64,000 bases of DNA, taken from the NCBI GenBank assembly GCA_021521415.1, contig JAIQDT010009139.1, positions 1 through 64,000 of the forward strand, in the 5' to 3' direction. The number at the start of each line of letters is the position of its first letter. Position 1 is the stretch's first letter. Of the stretch, positions 1-11,542 are shown in pieces. The translations under genes were made by a program, and so were the position numbers. A model generated the notes under the pieces. That model was not told the origin of the DNA and did not search any database. It saw only the letters and a program-made list of their open reading frames with translations. Source of the DNA: Bidens hawaiensis (lineage: Eukaryota > Streptophyta > Magnoliopsida > Asterales > Asteraceae).

Positions 1-314
1 TTGGAAACCTACCTTCGGCTATAAATACCACAAATGGTATGACCATCTCATCTTATCTTATATCATCATATTATACCTGATATCTGCTCTAGCAATCTCT
101 TAATATACATTTATATTTAAAGAGCAATCTAGTCTGATTCTCACGCCGGAGGGTGGTCACAAGGAGGAACCCCCCCTTCTCAGTGACAAGCTCACGGTGT
201 CTGTTTTGCAGGTTATCAGAAGAACCATCTTCTCAGGGTCACCCCTCGTGGGAAACATCTATCTAACCCCCAGGTTACCAGTAATCTGTCCGGGGTCCGG
301 TTAGTGTTTCTTCA
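1..314 (+). mobile_element. Tat-family LTR, 3' part only (cut by window start)
   Basis: The sequence matches, in reverse complement and with roughly ten scattered differences, the first ~310 bases of the LTRs at 54561 and 62983. A TATA box (TATAAATA) lies at about 20-28, and the LTR ends in TTCTTCA at 314. What follows (GTTATC) is not a primer-binding site, so this is either the 3' LTR of a plus-strand element lying mostly left of the window, or a solo LTR. Confidence 0.85.
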
Positions 315-2174
315 GTTATCAAAGGGGTATGATTGTTCAAGCAAAATTGTTACGTGTGTATGTATATTCTGCTGAAGTGGGGAGCAAAATTTGTAGCTTG
401 GCTCAATAAGTCGAAGGTACCATTTATATTGCCTCTGCTTTAATTTTTTTTTTTTTGAATCATGTTTTCATTAATCTTATTGTGACTATTGACATGTGGA
501 AGTGGTGCTTATTCTTGGAACAAAAGCCGATACATGTAGGCGGTGTAAAGAAGCAGGCATAGCTGGTATTATATAATTTTATCATATATTTTGTATTTTT
601 ATTATCTTTAATAAATATGTAGGCTTATATGTGTTTGTTAAGTATCTGCAGACACATTTAGAATGCTGGTTACTTCCACTTGGTCTGATGGAAATGGTAG
701 ATAAGTCAAGGTATCATGTTTTTACTTTACTTTTCAAACATATATATGTTCTTAAGAGATTATTTTATGTATAAATTTATGATAGTAATTAAAATGCATA
801 TAAACTAATTAATAAATAATAAATGAGCCGGACTCGATTTTGAAAACTAATCACGAGTTGAGCTCGAGTTCTATAAATAAAGCTCAGTATGATTTGATCA
901 GATTTTGTTTAATTCAACGAAGGGGGCGATTGGAGAATTTGGAATTTGTAGGTTAAGATTCAAAGATTTATGTTCAGTGAGATGCACAAATATGATAGTT
1001 TGATTTAGATAAGAGTCAAAGGTATTAGTACGGGCCAAAATCTTGATTTTTGTTACGAACTAGTTTTTAACCCGGTGCAACGGTTGGTAAAACTTAGACG
1101 GTGGTAAAACCCAAGTGTTGAGCCGGTAAGTCGATGCGAATTCGATCTGTGACGTACGTTATTGTACTGGAATTAAAACCAAATATAAAACAAAAAAAAC
1201 TATAAAAATTGAGGTGGATCAATGGGATGGCGTCGGTCGGTAAAACTCGAGCTTTGGTAAAACCCAACCATTGTCAATCCCGGGTGTTGAAACCATGAGT
1301 CTACGGGAATTCGGTCATTTTCCGTCACATTCGTTATAATACCGAACAAAAAAAATTGGCGTTCGGTCGGTCTCCGTTACGTATGTTATATGATGATTGA
1401 ACTAAAAAAATAAAAACAAAATTTGCGGGTCAGTTCGGTGCCGCCAAGTGGCTAATAGCACTTGCAGTACCAAACTTGTCATTTGTAACAGTATAATAAT
1501 ATATATAAAAAATTAAAAGGTTGGTTTTAATATTAGTTTGATTATTTATACATAACATAACTAACCAAATTATAACCAAATTAAAGTAACAGATAATCTA
1601 AGGTTTCAATTTATGTAACTATTTCAGTTCAGTTTCCTCAATCATTTTAGTTAAAATTAAATTATTAATTCGGTTTTATGATTTGAAATGTTTATTAGGA
1701 TGAATAGGATAAAGGAAGACATTAAGCGACTCTCGTTCTTCTGGGTCAAGATTAGGGGTAAAATGAGAATGGGATACATGACGCTCGGTTTTTTTTAATT
1801 GTTTGGTGTATGTACCGGTGTCTGGTGAGAATAGCTCACTAATTTTTTTTTTAATTAAAATTCATGTAATAGAGGATGTAATTTGGTGTTTTTTGGTAAA
1901 AGTTTTTGGTGTATGTATCGGGGAGAATAGCTGCTACTTGCTATTTTTCTTTTCCTTTTTTTTTAATTAAAATTTCCGGCCGTTAAAAAAAATTAGGATG
2001 ATTCCAACGTCTTTATCAGTTTATCTAACTACTTACGTGGAAAGAAGCTTGAAGTGGGTTCCACGGCTAGATGGCGTTGAATTGTTGACAACAAGGAGAT
2101 TTGAGAATTATTAATTAATAGATTTTATCCTCGTATTATAGGGTTGTTTTATATTATTCGTTTTCAATATTTAT
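315..2174. other. AT-rich intergenic spacer
   Basis: No gene is supported here. Between about 1060 and 1430 there are two or three badly decayed copies of a motif containing 'ggtaaaac...gaattcgatct/ggtc...gttata' with GC-richer patches, probably an old dispersed repeat. The rest is A/T homopolymer-rich spacer. Confidence 0.6.
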
Positions 2175-3010
2175 ATATATATTTGGATTTTAATTTTATT
2201 TATTGTAAGAAAGTTAATAATTAATATACTTAAGGTTTGATGATTAAATAGTTTCACAAATAAGTGATATGTTATAATCCGGTTTAAAAGTTATATGGGT
2301 TTGATGATACCCATTACCCATTTATTTTCTTTATTATAAAATTGTTTCTTAATTATAAGTAATATCTTTTTTAAATAAAATAGGATATTAATTTTTAGTA
2401 TATCTCTATTTTATAAGATTTTCATATCAAATAATTGATTAGACTAATTTTTAATATAATGAGATGTTATAGCCTGTTTAAAAGCTATATGGGTTTGGTG
2501 AGACCTTTACCCGGTAATTCGAGGCAAATGCGTGAGAAGTCTTCATTTACAAATAAAGCAATCTGATGGTTTGAGAGAATAGTTGCTTTACATTTTTGTG
2601 TTTTTTAATATTTACTTTTTGGATTTTAATTTTCTTTATTATAAGAAAGTTAATAATATACTTAGGGTTTTGATGATGAAAGGGTTTCATAAATAAATGA
2701 TATGTTATAACCCGTTTAAAAGCTATCTGGATTTTGTGACCCTGACCTGCTTATGTTTTTTACTATAAAATTGTTTATTGATTATAAATAATATCTTTTT
2801 ATTTTTAAATTGGATATTAATTTTTAGTATATCCCTATTTTATAGAATTTTCATATGAAATAATTGGTAAGATTAATTTTTAATTTAATGAGATGTTATA
2901 ACCCGTTAAAAAGCTATCTGGTTTTGGTAAGACTTATACCCATGAATTTGGGTTAAATAAATGAGAGGTCTCCATTTAAAATTCAAGCAATCTGGTGGCT
3001 TTCATAAAAA
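2175..3010. repeat. Two tandem copies of a ~436-bp unit
   Basis: The block starting 'ttggattttaatttt' at about 2183 recurs at about 2619, a 436-bp offset, and both run in parallel to 'caatctg(a/g)tggtt'. Inside each unit a shorter motif (gatgttataacccgtttaaaagctat) occurs twice about 190 bp apart, giving four occurrences near 2268, 2462, 2700 and 2888. The unit therefore grew by at least two rounds of duplication. No ORF is conserved in it. Confidence 0.75.
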
Positions 3011-3397
3011 GAGGGAGCAACCATATCGCGACGTCTAAGATTTTGAGGTTTTCAATTATATATATTATAGATGTTTATACAAATTGTACTCGATGATTTT
3101 TTCTACCAAATATATTATCTTTTAAAATATTAAAAAAAGGGGTAGATTTCTCCTGTTTCACGAAAACTTTCTCTTGTCCTAAACATAGGAGCGAAGTGGT
3201 ATGTTCCTAAGAAAAATTCAAAAAAAAAAAAAAAACCTCTGATTTTTAATTCTGTTCTAAATTACTCGTTGATGGATAAGTAATAAAGATATAACGCTTA
3301 TCTTTAGTTGGTCGGAATGTTGGACTAAAAATCTCGTCTTGTCATTTAATTGTTTTTGTTTCTTTTCTAGCATTTGCTAGTTTCTTTTTTTTTTTAA
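3011..3397. other. AT-rich spacer
   Basis: There is no coding or repeat signal beyond an A-run near 3219-3234 and pyrimidine tracts near 3380. It ends at the truncated gag of the neighbouring Tat element, so the retroelement breakpoint lies at about 3390. Confidence 0.5.
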
Positions 3398-3874
3398 TTA
3401 TAATAAACGAGATAAGCTTCGCTCAACACTACGACCTCTGTCGCGAACTCCGTCCTCCCAATGTTTTCCCGAGTTTTTCGTAGTCTTAACGCTAGCTCCA
3501 AGTTGACTATGACGTATTGTTAGAGGAGGAGATGGAGATGGGGAAAGTGACTCTTCATACGCCAACGTCCTTGGTGGTACTTCTTCGTTATTCAAGATAC
3601 GCTTGTACTCTTGCAATTCGTTCCTGTTCTCGACATAACCACTCTTCAGGAGTTTGTGTCTTCTGCCAGATACGGACCGATGACGGTGAACCAACGTCTC
3701 ATCTCCCCCATGAAGGGGAGATTCTCCAGATCTGACTTCCAGATTTGAAGTTCTTTGATGCCAACAAGTTTCTACCGTCACACGTCCATCGTCGCCAGGA
3801 GTAGGACCTTCGAAAATACCCGTTCGCTTCGCCATTGTCGGAGTATCAACCGGATTCTGCTGGATCTGACTCAT
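3398..3874 (-). pseudogene. gag: Tat-lineage gag, N-terminal fragment
   Basis: This minus-strand reading frame begins 57 bases inside the LTR at 3931-4630, the same arrangement as the gag at 62917 inside its 5' LTR. I take the methionine at 3874 as the start because it follows the primer-binding site and leader. About 158 residues remain: a polar, proline- and arginine-rich N-terminal region with no capsid core or zinc knuckle. The frame ends at the breakpoint near 3398, so capsid, nucleocapsid and all of pol are missing. It cannot encode a working Gag. Assignment rests on position and the shared LTR rather than on a conserved domain. Confidence 0.65.
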
Positions 3875-3915
3875 GTCAGCCAAAAACCACCAAAAAAACT
3901 GTTTTAGTAAAAAAA

Positions 3916-3930
3916 CATGGATGACGCCAA
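3916..3930 (-). other. Degenerate primer-binding site
   Basis: Directly inside the LTR the minus strand reads TTGGCGTCATCCATG. The intact site of the same family at 62967-62982 reads TTGGCGCCATCCGTGC. The shared TGGCGYC core and the 2-base spacing from the LTR fix the element's orientation as minus. Confidence 0.75.
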
Positions 3931-4630
3931 TGAAGAAACATATATCAAAAGTCAAAACCGTACTAGGGTTAGATCAATATTTCTACCGGTTAGGAATTAA
4001 AGGATGTAATTAGGTTAAATGAGTCGAGAATTAGGCTAAATCCGGATTTGCATCCTGCAAAACAAACCACCGTGACTCGTTACGAGAAGGACAAGATGGG
4101 GGTCTTTTCGTAACCACCCCCGACGTTAAAATAAGTGACTTTTCTTCTAGAGAGAGAAACTACTAAATAATAAAAGTGAGATTTATTATAGGTGCCCAGA
4201 ATGAATGTCTCATGATGACTAAGAGAGTATTTATAGCCAGAGGTGGACGGAAATGATTAGTCAAGCTGTCACCATGCAAAAGATGCTTCCTTTTACCTGA
4301 AGAGACATGTGCCTAGTTCTAATAGGGGGAACAGTTGGCCATGTGTTAGGCCGTTGGGAAATATCCAGCTAGCTCCCCCATATTGGTTAAACCATCACGT
4401 GCTCCCTATTGAGGAGGTAGACGTAATTATCAAAGGATCTTTCAGTTATCAGCTGTTTTTCTATTCAAATGTGAAGTCATTCTTTCTTATCTACCCGCCT
4501 GCGGATGCCTCCAACAGGCTTCTAGAAGGATTGATAGCACTTTCACTTCTGGGCGGTGTCTTTCACAGAAGCGTCTAATGGGCTAAGAACTTCTTGGCCC
4601 ATTTTCTTGTTTTATGACCCTACCTCTATA
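3931..4630 (-). mobile_element. Tat-family 5' LTR (diverged)
   Basis: It starts TGAAGAAACA like the LTRs at 39368, 54561 and 62983, and ends CCCTACCTCTATA, comparable with CCTACCTCTTCA in the intact copies. It shares the internal block 'ctgcaaaacaaaccaccgtgactcg' and a minus-strand TATA box (tatttatagcc on plus, about 4228). At 700 bp it is shorter than the 975-bp intact LTRs. No TSD can be tested because the other end of the element is lost. Confidence 0.75.
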
Positions 4631-5390
4631 GGCGTCACTTAAAAAGTATAACCAAACAAATGCTAGAATCGAACTTGGGCACTGTCCGTGACAACATAGC
4701 CGGGCAACACAAAATGGCCACCTAGCTTTTACAATGATTTAGTTGCAAAAAAAAAATATATATATTAAAAGATGGTGATTCCTTTCTACGGCGTCAAAAT
4801 CCTCTTTTATACTATGTAGATAATGCCAAAATAAAGTATTTTTTCAATGATAAATTTCGCATAATAGAATACAGTTTCATTATGTTGCATACGGGGATGG
4901 TAATAACTAATAATCAAGATAAATCCAAATTGCCCATGATATAATTTCTTTTTCTTTTAACGTACGTATTTCATACCGGTAGATAAAATATGATAATTAC
5001 TTTTGACTAAACAATGTTGTATGCAGATTCTCACGTGTAAACATTTGTTACCTAATAATTTATATTGTCTTTAGTAATCGAAAAGTGATAGTTTGCTTTT
5101 CAACAAAGTATTTTTAATGCTAGTAACCATATATGTACGTAGCACTAAAAAATAACCTTTTCTTTACACAATGACACTCAAAGAGTCAAAGCTTATCTAT
5201 TCTGGTCCATTATTATGCAACCTGCGTGAGTCCTAACCAGCTCATTTGTCACCTCATTGTCATCTCCGTAAAAACATTTATACACATGTATTTGTCATTC
5301 GCGTTATACATTACTTAATCATTATATAATTTTATTATTTTTATTGAAGTTAGCCGGGGGTTGTATGTCAGAAAAGTGATACCAAGTTTA
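4631..5390. other. AT-rich spacer
   Basis: No gene, terminal repeat or coding frame is supported. The sequence is unique-looking within the window, with short A/T microsatellite tracts. Confidence 0.5.
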
Positions 5391-5876
5391 TTCAAATAAA
5401 AATTATATGTGATCGAAAGTTTTTGACAAGGACAAGAAAATTCTCAACCTAAATATACAAGAAATAGAGAATGAAAACAGAGAAGAACAAAAGGGTTATG
5501 ATTTTTGAAACCTAGATAACTCCACTGACTACATAATTTTTTTGTATTCCTAAATCCTAAGTGAAACGGGGAGCATCCAATTTATAGCCAGGGGAGGATC
5601 TTAGGAGCCGTTGGAACATATCGGATCTTCCAAATATAAACGATGGATCAAAGCAGCCGTTGGGAACATTGGATATGCCAAAAAGGGGTTGGAGCTTCTA
5701 AAGATAAAACATAAAGTGCCAATTGCGTAAATGGAGAGTTGGACCGTGGTACACCAAGAGGCTCAAGACAAGACAAATCCATGAAGCTTGATCATCCATA
5801 AGCCCAAAACTCATAAAACTCAATATGCAATGAGATAATAACTTAATTACAACAAAGCAAACTTCAACATGGATTA

Positions 5877-5885
<9 letters not shown>
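5391..5885 (-). mobile_element. Possible LTR remnant with tRNA-Met-type PBS
   Basis: Read on the minus strand there is a TATA box (GGCTATAAATTGG, near 5577-5592), an AATAAA near the downstream end, and then TTGGTATCA at about 5380-5390. That last string is the usual start of a tRNA-iMet primer-binding site in plant retroelements. No second LTR or coding region accompanies it, and the far end abuts a TA microsatellite. The assignment is an inference from signal order only. Confidence 0.35.

Positions 5886-5939
<54 letters not shown>
5886..5939. repeat. (TA)n microsatellite
   Basis: About 27 uninterrupted TA units. It sits at the boundary between the possible LTR remnant and the region left of the truncated gag. 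Confidence 0.95.
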
Positions 5940-5942
<3 letters not shown>

Positions 5943-6410
5943 GTGTTGTTCCTGCTTCAGGTTTTTCAACAAACTAGGGGAGTTAAAGAGAACGAAGACC
6001 TTGTTTTTGCCTGCTCACAAGGTAAATTTTAAAGGCGAAGCTGCATGTATTTCCTTCTCAAGGTTCAAAACTTCATTGAAAACCATCATTTTGAAAGAAA
6101 CAAACGTTTTGATAACTTTAAATATAAATTCAAGAGATACTTTAATAAATGTTCGGGTTGAATTACTAAAACTGTAAAATTCCTATTATATCTTTTGTTT
6201 ATAAAAGTAGAATTTGGAAATTTGAAAAAAAATGGGTTTTTGTGCTCTTATAAAAGGAAACGTCATTCATAAGATGAAACATACAACATAGTTCAACTTA
6301 AAATCACCAAACGTAAAAAATAACCAAAGAGTCAATACGATGCATAAAAGGAAAAGATAAAGATAGTCTTAAAATGGAAATAAAGAAAGCAATAAAATCT
6401 TCAAAGATCT
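5940..6410. other. Non-coding segment next to truncated gypsy element
   Basis: No reading frame is supported. It may be untranslated internal sequence of the minus-strand element to its right, because nothing marks an element boundary before the TA tract. Protease, RT and integrase motifs are absent. Confidence 0.4.
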
Positions 6411-6900
6411 TTAGTTATGGTTGGTTGGTTCACTTGACTTGGCGCACTTGAGGTACTTGGATCCATAAGAACTTGTGCAACCAAGGTGGATGGGTTTGGG
6501 ATAGCTTGAATAGGTTGAACTTGAACAGCTTGCATTAATGGGGCCTGATTGAAATGAGTTGGGTAAACTTGAGCTTGCGGGTATGGGGGTTGGATAGGGT
6601 TGAGTCATGTATGGGGAACCTTGGTTGACGAGAGGAGCTTGCAGTGGAAATGGTTGATGGGTTGGAACTTGATGAGCATTGGTGGTGTAGTAGGGTGCAG
6701 GCATAGCTTGAGCTTGATGTGCATGGGTAAGTAGAGGGCACACATTGTGAAGATGACTAGGATCTCCACAATTATAGCAAGCACGGGTGTTAAGAACACC
6801 GGTTGAGCATGTGGGGTAGTTTGAGTACCGGGCGGTGCACGACAAGTGTTAGCGAGGTGACCATAACGATTGCAGTTGGTGCACGACATGGAGATTGAGG
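6411..6900 (-). pseudogene. gag: Gypsy gag, C-terminal zinc-knuckle part
   Basis: The minus strand encodes two CCHC zinc knuckles in neighbouring frames: C-TNC-NRYGH-LANTC near 6880-6840 and C-YNC-GDPSH-LHNVC near 6780-6735. A proline/glutamine/tyrosine-rich tail follows, ending at 6411. The two-knuckle pattern is typical of nucleocapsid in Del/Tekay-type chromoviruses. This is the continuation of the gag at 9330-10258; the solo LTR at 6906-9329 separates them. Comparing the two sides also shows a one-base loss just before the first knuckle, so the reading frame was broken independently of the insertion. No protease or pol follows. Confidence 0.8.
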
Positions 6901-8048
6901 CAAGTTGTCACACCTCAACCTACAGCGGAATATGCCGGGGAAACAACGTATTTGTAGCATAGCTCAAAGACACTAATACTAATACTAATACTAATAATAA
7001 TAATAATAATAAGTGTCAATATCTAAATTTATTTATTCACAACAATCATACACAAACAATTCAAATGAAAAAGAATTTGATACAACATTTAAACTTTATA
7101 AATTTTAGCCTAAATTCCAAGTCTATGTCTTTACTTCAATTAACTTCTTATAGCAACCTGCATTATACGTTAAGATAATTTGTCAACAACACATGTTGAG
7201 CGAGTAATTCACAGTTTGGTGTAAATATAAAATATTAATATGAGAATAAACAATTCCTTGCGTATGTGAATATCATCAATTAATATAAGTAAGTATAAGT
7301 GTCTTTTCAATCATGCCACTAGAATACGGACATATCTACTCGGACGAATTCGCAACCAATAACAACATAAAGTAAAAGTAACAAAAGTGTCTTTTCGAAC
7401 ATGCCACTAGATTCGGACATGTCTACTCGGACGGCGTATGATCATACTATGAGAATGAGGATGAGGATGAGATACCAACCAACCATAAAGCAGTAAACAC
7501 ATAATTCATATAACAGTCAACAATTAATTAAGCATCATCACAACCACGCAATTAATGGAATTGTGTTTGAATGAAAGAATATTATACTAATAGTTTCTAA
7601 TACGCATAATGCTCCCAAAACAAAAATAGAGAAAAGGGGAGCGTGATTACTCACTTTAGATAATAATGTAAACGTGACGTAGCGGCAGTAACGGAAAGGC
7701 GATTAAAGCGAACTCGTTAGTTAGTTCCCCAAGGAGTCTTTACGATAAGCCCTAGTTTTAAGACAAATATTCTAATAAATGAAACACGACATGATGGGTT
7801 TATAACGGATTTGGGATTGATAACTATATTGTATACAAATTTTATAAAAGTTGAGCTAAAACGTAATCAATTTTTAATATTATTATAAGTTGCATGTTGG
7901 TTTGAAAGTAAGCGATCGTTGGTTTAATATTACGTATACCTTTACACATTAAATAAAATATCGCAGTTTTAAAAGCTTGGCGATGATTTATTTATTTAAA
8001 CGAGTAAAAACAATTTAGATTATTTATATATTTGCTAAGAAAGAAAAA

Positions 8049-8093
8049 ATATATATATACATATATATATATATTATAATATATATACATAAT

Positions 8094-8140
<47 letters not shown>

Positions 8141-8143
8141 ATA
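8049..8143. repeat. TA-rich microsatellite inside solo LTR
   Basis: Imperfect (TA)n with short interruptions. A second, shorter TA/TG tract lies at about 8262-8300. Confidence 0.85.
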
Positions 8144-8445
8144 TAATGTGGGAAGTCTAGTAAGATTGGTTAAAGTAAAAACTATTTTTAGTTTCTTTAT
8201 TTATACATAAAAAATATTATATGGGTTTAATAGGAAAATAGTATATATTTATAAGGATAAAGTTTATATATATATATGTGTGTGTGTATACATATATATG
8301 ATAATTTATTTTGGAGATATAAATCCGTTTGGTTCGTTTAAACGAGTGAAAATTGCAAGTTTTATATGAATTTAGTTTAAATATGATAATATTTAATTAA
8401 AACAATTAAAAATAAAAATAAAAAAAAAACTACAAAACCGGTCTA

Positions 8446-8520
8446 GCCTGGACTTGAACCTGCGCCAAAGCCTGCTTCTGAGTTATAATGTTGAGCGCAC
8501 TGGCCAATTGGGCCAGTGAC
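8446..8520 (-). other. tRNA-like segment in the LTR
   Basis: The minus strand carries TGGCCCAATTGG, a good match to a pol III A box, and about 50 bases downstream GGTTCAAGTCC, a good match to a B box. Between them is an anticodon-arm-like stretch with TTATAAC, reminiscent of tRNA-Ile(UAU). The acceptor ends do not pair well, so this is a tRNA-derived relic or pol III-like promoter, not a functional tRNA gene. Related B-box strings occur in the LTRs at 30103-30125 and 40962-40985. Confidence 0.5.
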
Positions 8521-9329
8521 TAACACATTACAGTTCTGGTTTTGATTATTTATTAGCATACAAGATTTCAATCCCCAAACCTAATCAAACCCTAGAATCA
8601 ACAATTCCCCAAATTGAACAAGATCAAGCTTCTGTCAATGTTGTTTGACAGAGGGCTTTTAATCATGATAACAAAACGAAGCCAAGACACATATAAATTA
8701 CCCGGATATTAATTGGATTGATGTAGATTAACGAACTAGGGCTCCGGCTTGAAAAACACGACTTTAAATTGATAGAAACGGCCTTGAATGTTGCAATTAG
8801 TTTAGGGTTTAGACTCGAAATGGTGTTGAGAATATGTATGATGATTTAATTGAATTATAGACGTTTATTTATAGTGATTTTAGGTCCAGGTCAGCCGCGA
8901 TCTTGATTCGGCTTTAATGGAGTCAATTAGCTGTCATATTCCATGATTAAAGGTTGATTTGAGCGCGTTTTAGTCGATTAACATTTTGGAAACATCAATT
9001 ACGTGAAAACCGGATGATTTGGTGGTCAAAATCAACGGGGGAGGGGGTATTTGGGTCCAACGGTTTTGGGAAGAAGGAGGGATGTGATTTTTGAAAATAA
9101 TTTATACTTTGGGTCCCTGAGCTTTGGCTTGTTAATCAAAATAGGTAAAACATAATTAAGGGGTTATAATTGCACATGCCAGAAAGCTTTCATAACTCGT
9201 TTAACTAATCAACGAAATTCGAGTTACAGATACACGAAACAAAGACATAACCAATAGTAACTAACAATAAGATAAAATAAAGTTTTTAAATTGGCCGGGT
9301 TTTTGGGTCTAAAATTGGCGAATGTTACA

Positions 9330-10258
9330 CAAGTGATGGTAGTTACAAACGGAGCATAACGAGAAAGGTCTGGTATAGGTTTTCTTGTTAGGGGCATTTT
9401 GATTAGAGGGTTGAGAGTTGGCTTGGTTAACAACATAGTTGTGGTGGTTGGATTTACGTTTGTGGTGAGAGGAAGTATTATTGTGCGAAGGGGGTTTGGG
9501 GTTGGCTTTAGCATCGGTTGAGGAATCGGTCTTAGAGTTTTCAAGAGTAGGTTTAGCATCCTTACGAGGTAGTGTTCCATCTCTAACATGGCCATCAGTA
9601 AGTGAAGCAGCAACAGCAATAGCTTCCTCGATTGAGATAGGGTCTTGACTAACCACAGCATCACGGAAAATCATTGGCAATCCATGAATATACTTTCTAA
9701 TACCACGAGACATAGGGGTTACAAGGTGAGGTACTAGCAGGCTAAGTTCCTTGAAACGGTTCGAGTTAGTTAGTTGTCGCCACCGACTTGTTTAAGCTCT
9801 CAAAACTCCGTCTCGAGCCTTTGCAGTTCATGCTCGGGACAAAACTCTCTCTTTATTGCATCCTTGAGTTCCTCCCAAGGCATATCCAAAACTATTTCAA
9901 CACCGTGTAGGGCCTAAGAGTTCCACAATGTGAGAGCTCATTCCTCAAAGACGCTCAAGGCGAACCTAGTACGCTTATCGTCCGGACATTCGCAGTGGAT
10001 AAACTTGTTCTTCATTTGTTCAAACCAACGGAGGAGCTTAGTAGCATTCTCCTAGCCAAGAGAAGGAGGTGGTTTTGCACTTGTGAAGTTCTTGTAGTGG
10101 TTGTTGTTTGGTGTAGCAGCGACTCCATTGATGCCTTGCAGTTGAGACACGACCTCGGGTAAAGCAGTAGTAAATTCCTTCGTGATTTTAGCAGCCAAAC
10201 GGAGATCATGAGGAGTCAATGAACGACGATGATTACGACGATTAGATTGAGAAGACAT
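9330..10258 (-). pseudogene. gag: Gypsy gag, N-terminal and capsid part (frameshifted)
   Basis: Translation of the minus strand from the ATG at 10258 gives a gag-like polyprotein spread over several frames. There is a basic N-terminus (MSSQSNRRNH...), then a capsid region near 10050-9800 with LLRWFEQMKNKF, CPDDKRTRFA and EFCPEHELQRLE-type motifs usual for plant gypsy Gag. The PISIEEAIAVAASL segment follows, and the frame ends at the knuckle CSVCNYHH next to the insertion point. In-frame stops and at least two frameshifts are present. The solo LTR interrupts it inside the nucleocapsid, and the remainder continues at 6411-6900. The element's own 5' LTR is 11543-13392. Confidence 0.85.
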
Positions 10259-10469
10259 TCTACGAAGATCAACAATGAAAATTTATAAGATGATGGGTAA
10301 GTTGTGGGAATGAGTTGATGTGAATTAATAGAGATGCGCATGTATATGTAGGTATATAAATTTGTGCTAGTGAAGACTCGAGGACGAGTCAGGATTTAAA
10401 ATAATGTGAATAAGTTTGAGGCATTTAATTAAATAAATTGTGTTTATAAAATTTTTCCGAGAGTAATAA

Positions 10470-10935
10470 TGTCATTGGGTTGGGCTTTCCATGGTAGCTC
10501 GAGATCCCAATTTAAACAACAAAACATATCCAACGAGTTAACCTCCCATGAGCTTTCCATGACAATTTGAATTGCCCAACTTAATAAGAAACATAAAGTT
10601 TGTGAATTGGGCCTACCATGAGCGTTCCATGGCAATTTATTGGCACAATTAAAATAACGAGTAACAAACAATTGAGTCGGTCGGCCCATGAGCGTTACAT
10701 GGCATTTTAACTGACCCGACTAATTAACGAATTATCGAATCAATGGAGTTGGTCGGACCATGAGCGTTACATGGAATTTAACCGACTCAACTAAATATCG
10801 AATCAAAGAATCAAATATGAGTAGTTGGTGTATCACGGGAACCACCCCGGACGATACGTCCCAACAAACATCAAGTTGAAAACGGGTTGAGAAATAAATA
10901 GTTGGAGTGCCCATGGGTTTTCCATGGATTTTCAC
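10470..10935. repeat. Degenerate repeats in the retroelement leader
   Basis: A motif 'ccatgagcgttccatggcaatttaa' recurs about six times (near 10484, 10548, 10617, 10686, 10758 and 10910), each within a 60-90-bp degenerate unit. CCATGG/CCATG palindromes recur in each. The block lies between PBS and gag start of the minus-strand element, in the 5' leader. Its role is unknown; packaging or dimerisation signals are one possibility. Confidence 0.65.
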
Positions 10936-11520
10936 CCAACTAAGCATTTAAAATAATTTAAAAACACAATTTGGAAGTTTTCCCAAATTTAGCCACGAAC
11001 CACCGTGAATTCGGTTTTTAAAAAAGGAGTGCAACTGTTTAGCTGGTTACGTTTGATCACTTAGGGTCCGGTCGTATGACATCTTGTTCTTGCTTTGGCC
11101 TAGAGACTCGAGTACTGTGGTCTGGTTATCATCCAGGTAAGGAATAGCGTCTTACCTTGGGTTCTTGAAACCGTTTTGCCAAGGCCCAACTCACAGTTCT
11201 CTTGCCCCCCTACGGTTACTAACCGAACATGTCCTACTTCCATGCCCTAAGGAGAGGGAGTAAAAACAAAGTACGTGAATTCTTAAGGAATTTCTCAAAA
11301 TAAAAGATAATCTACCAAAATAAAATATATAGAAAAATATTTTGAATGTGAGGCATGGCCTCGGAATTTGTGTGTATGCAATAAATAAATAAGATAACCT
11401 ACGATAAAATAATTAATCTAATTAAGCTGTAAACAATTAAATAGCACATAAGACAGTTCAGATAAGCACGTATAGGATCCTAACTTATAACTAAGACAAT
11501 TTCTAATGACCTATCCTATA
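10936..11520 (-). other. 5' leader of gypsy element, no ORF
   Basis: Untranslated internal sequence between the leader repeats and the PBS. I see no coding frame and no further repeat. Confidence 0.5.
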
Positions 11521-11542
11521 ACCTTCGGGTCTGATACTAATC
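11521..11542 (-). other. tRNA-iMet-type primer-binding site
   Basis: The minus strand reads GAT then TAGTATCAGACCC just inside the LTR end. This resembles the TGGTATCAGAGC site primed by initiator tRNA-Met, used by chromoviruses among others. It shows that the LTR at 11543-13392 is the 5' LTR of a minus-strand element. Confidence 0.7.

Larger units (their letters stand above)
6906..9329 (-). mobile_element. Solo LTR inserted in gag, TSD CAAGT
   Basis: The plus-strand ends are TGTCACACC and ATGTTACA, like the LTRs at 11543, 30132 and 39479, though this one is 2,424 bp and clearly diverged from them. It is flanked by a perfect 5-bp duplication, CAAGT at 6901-6905 and 9330-9334, and there is no internal region or second LTR. 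It is therefore a solo LTR left by LTR-LTR recombination. It contains a TA-rich microsatellite (about 8049-8143) and a tRNA-like segment (8446-8520). Two minus-strand zinc-knuckle gag halves flank it exactly. Confidence 0.93.

Noticed and set aside
8446..8520. A functional tRNA-Ile gene
   Set aside because: A and B boxes are good, but the acceptor stem does not pair and the segment is part of an LTR. Kept only as tRNA-like.
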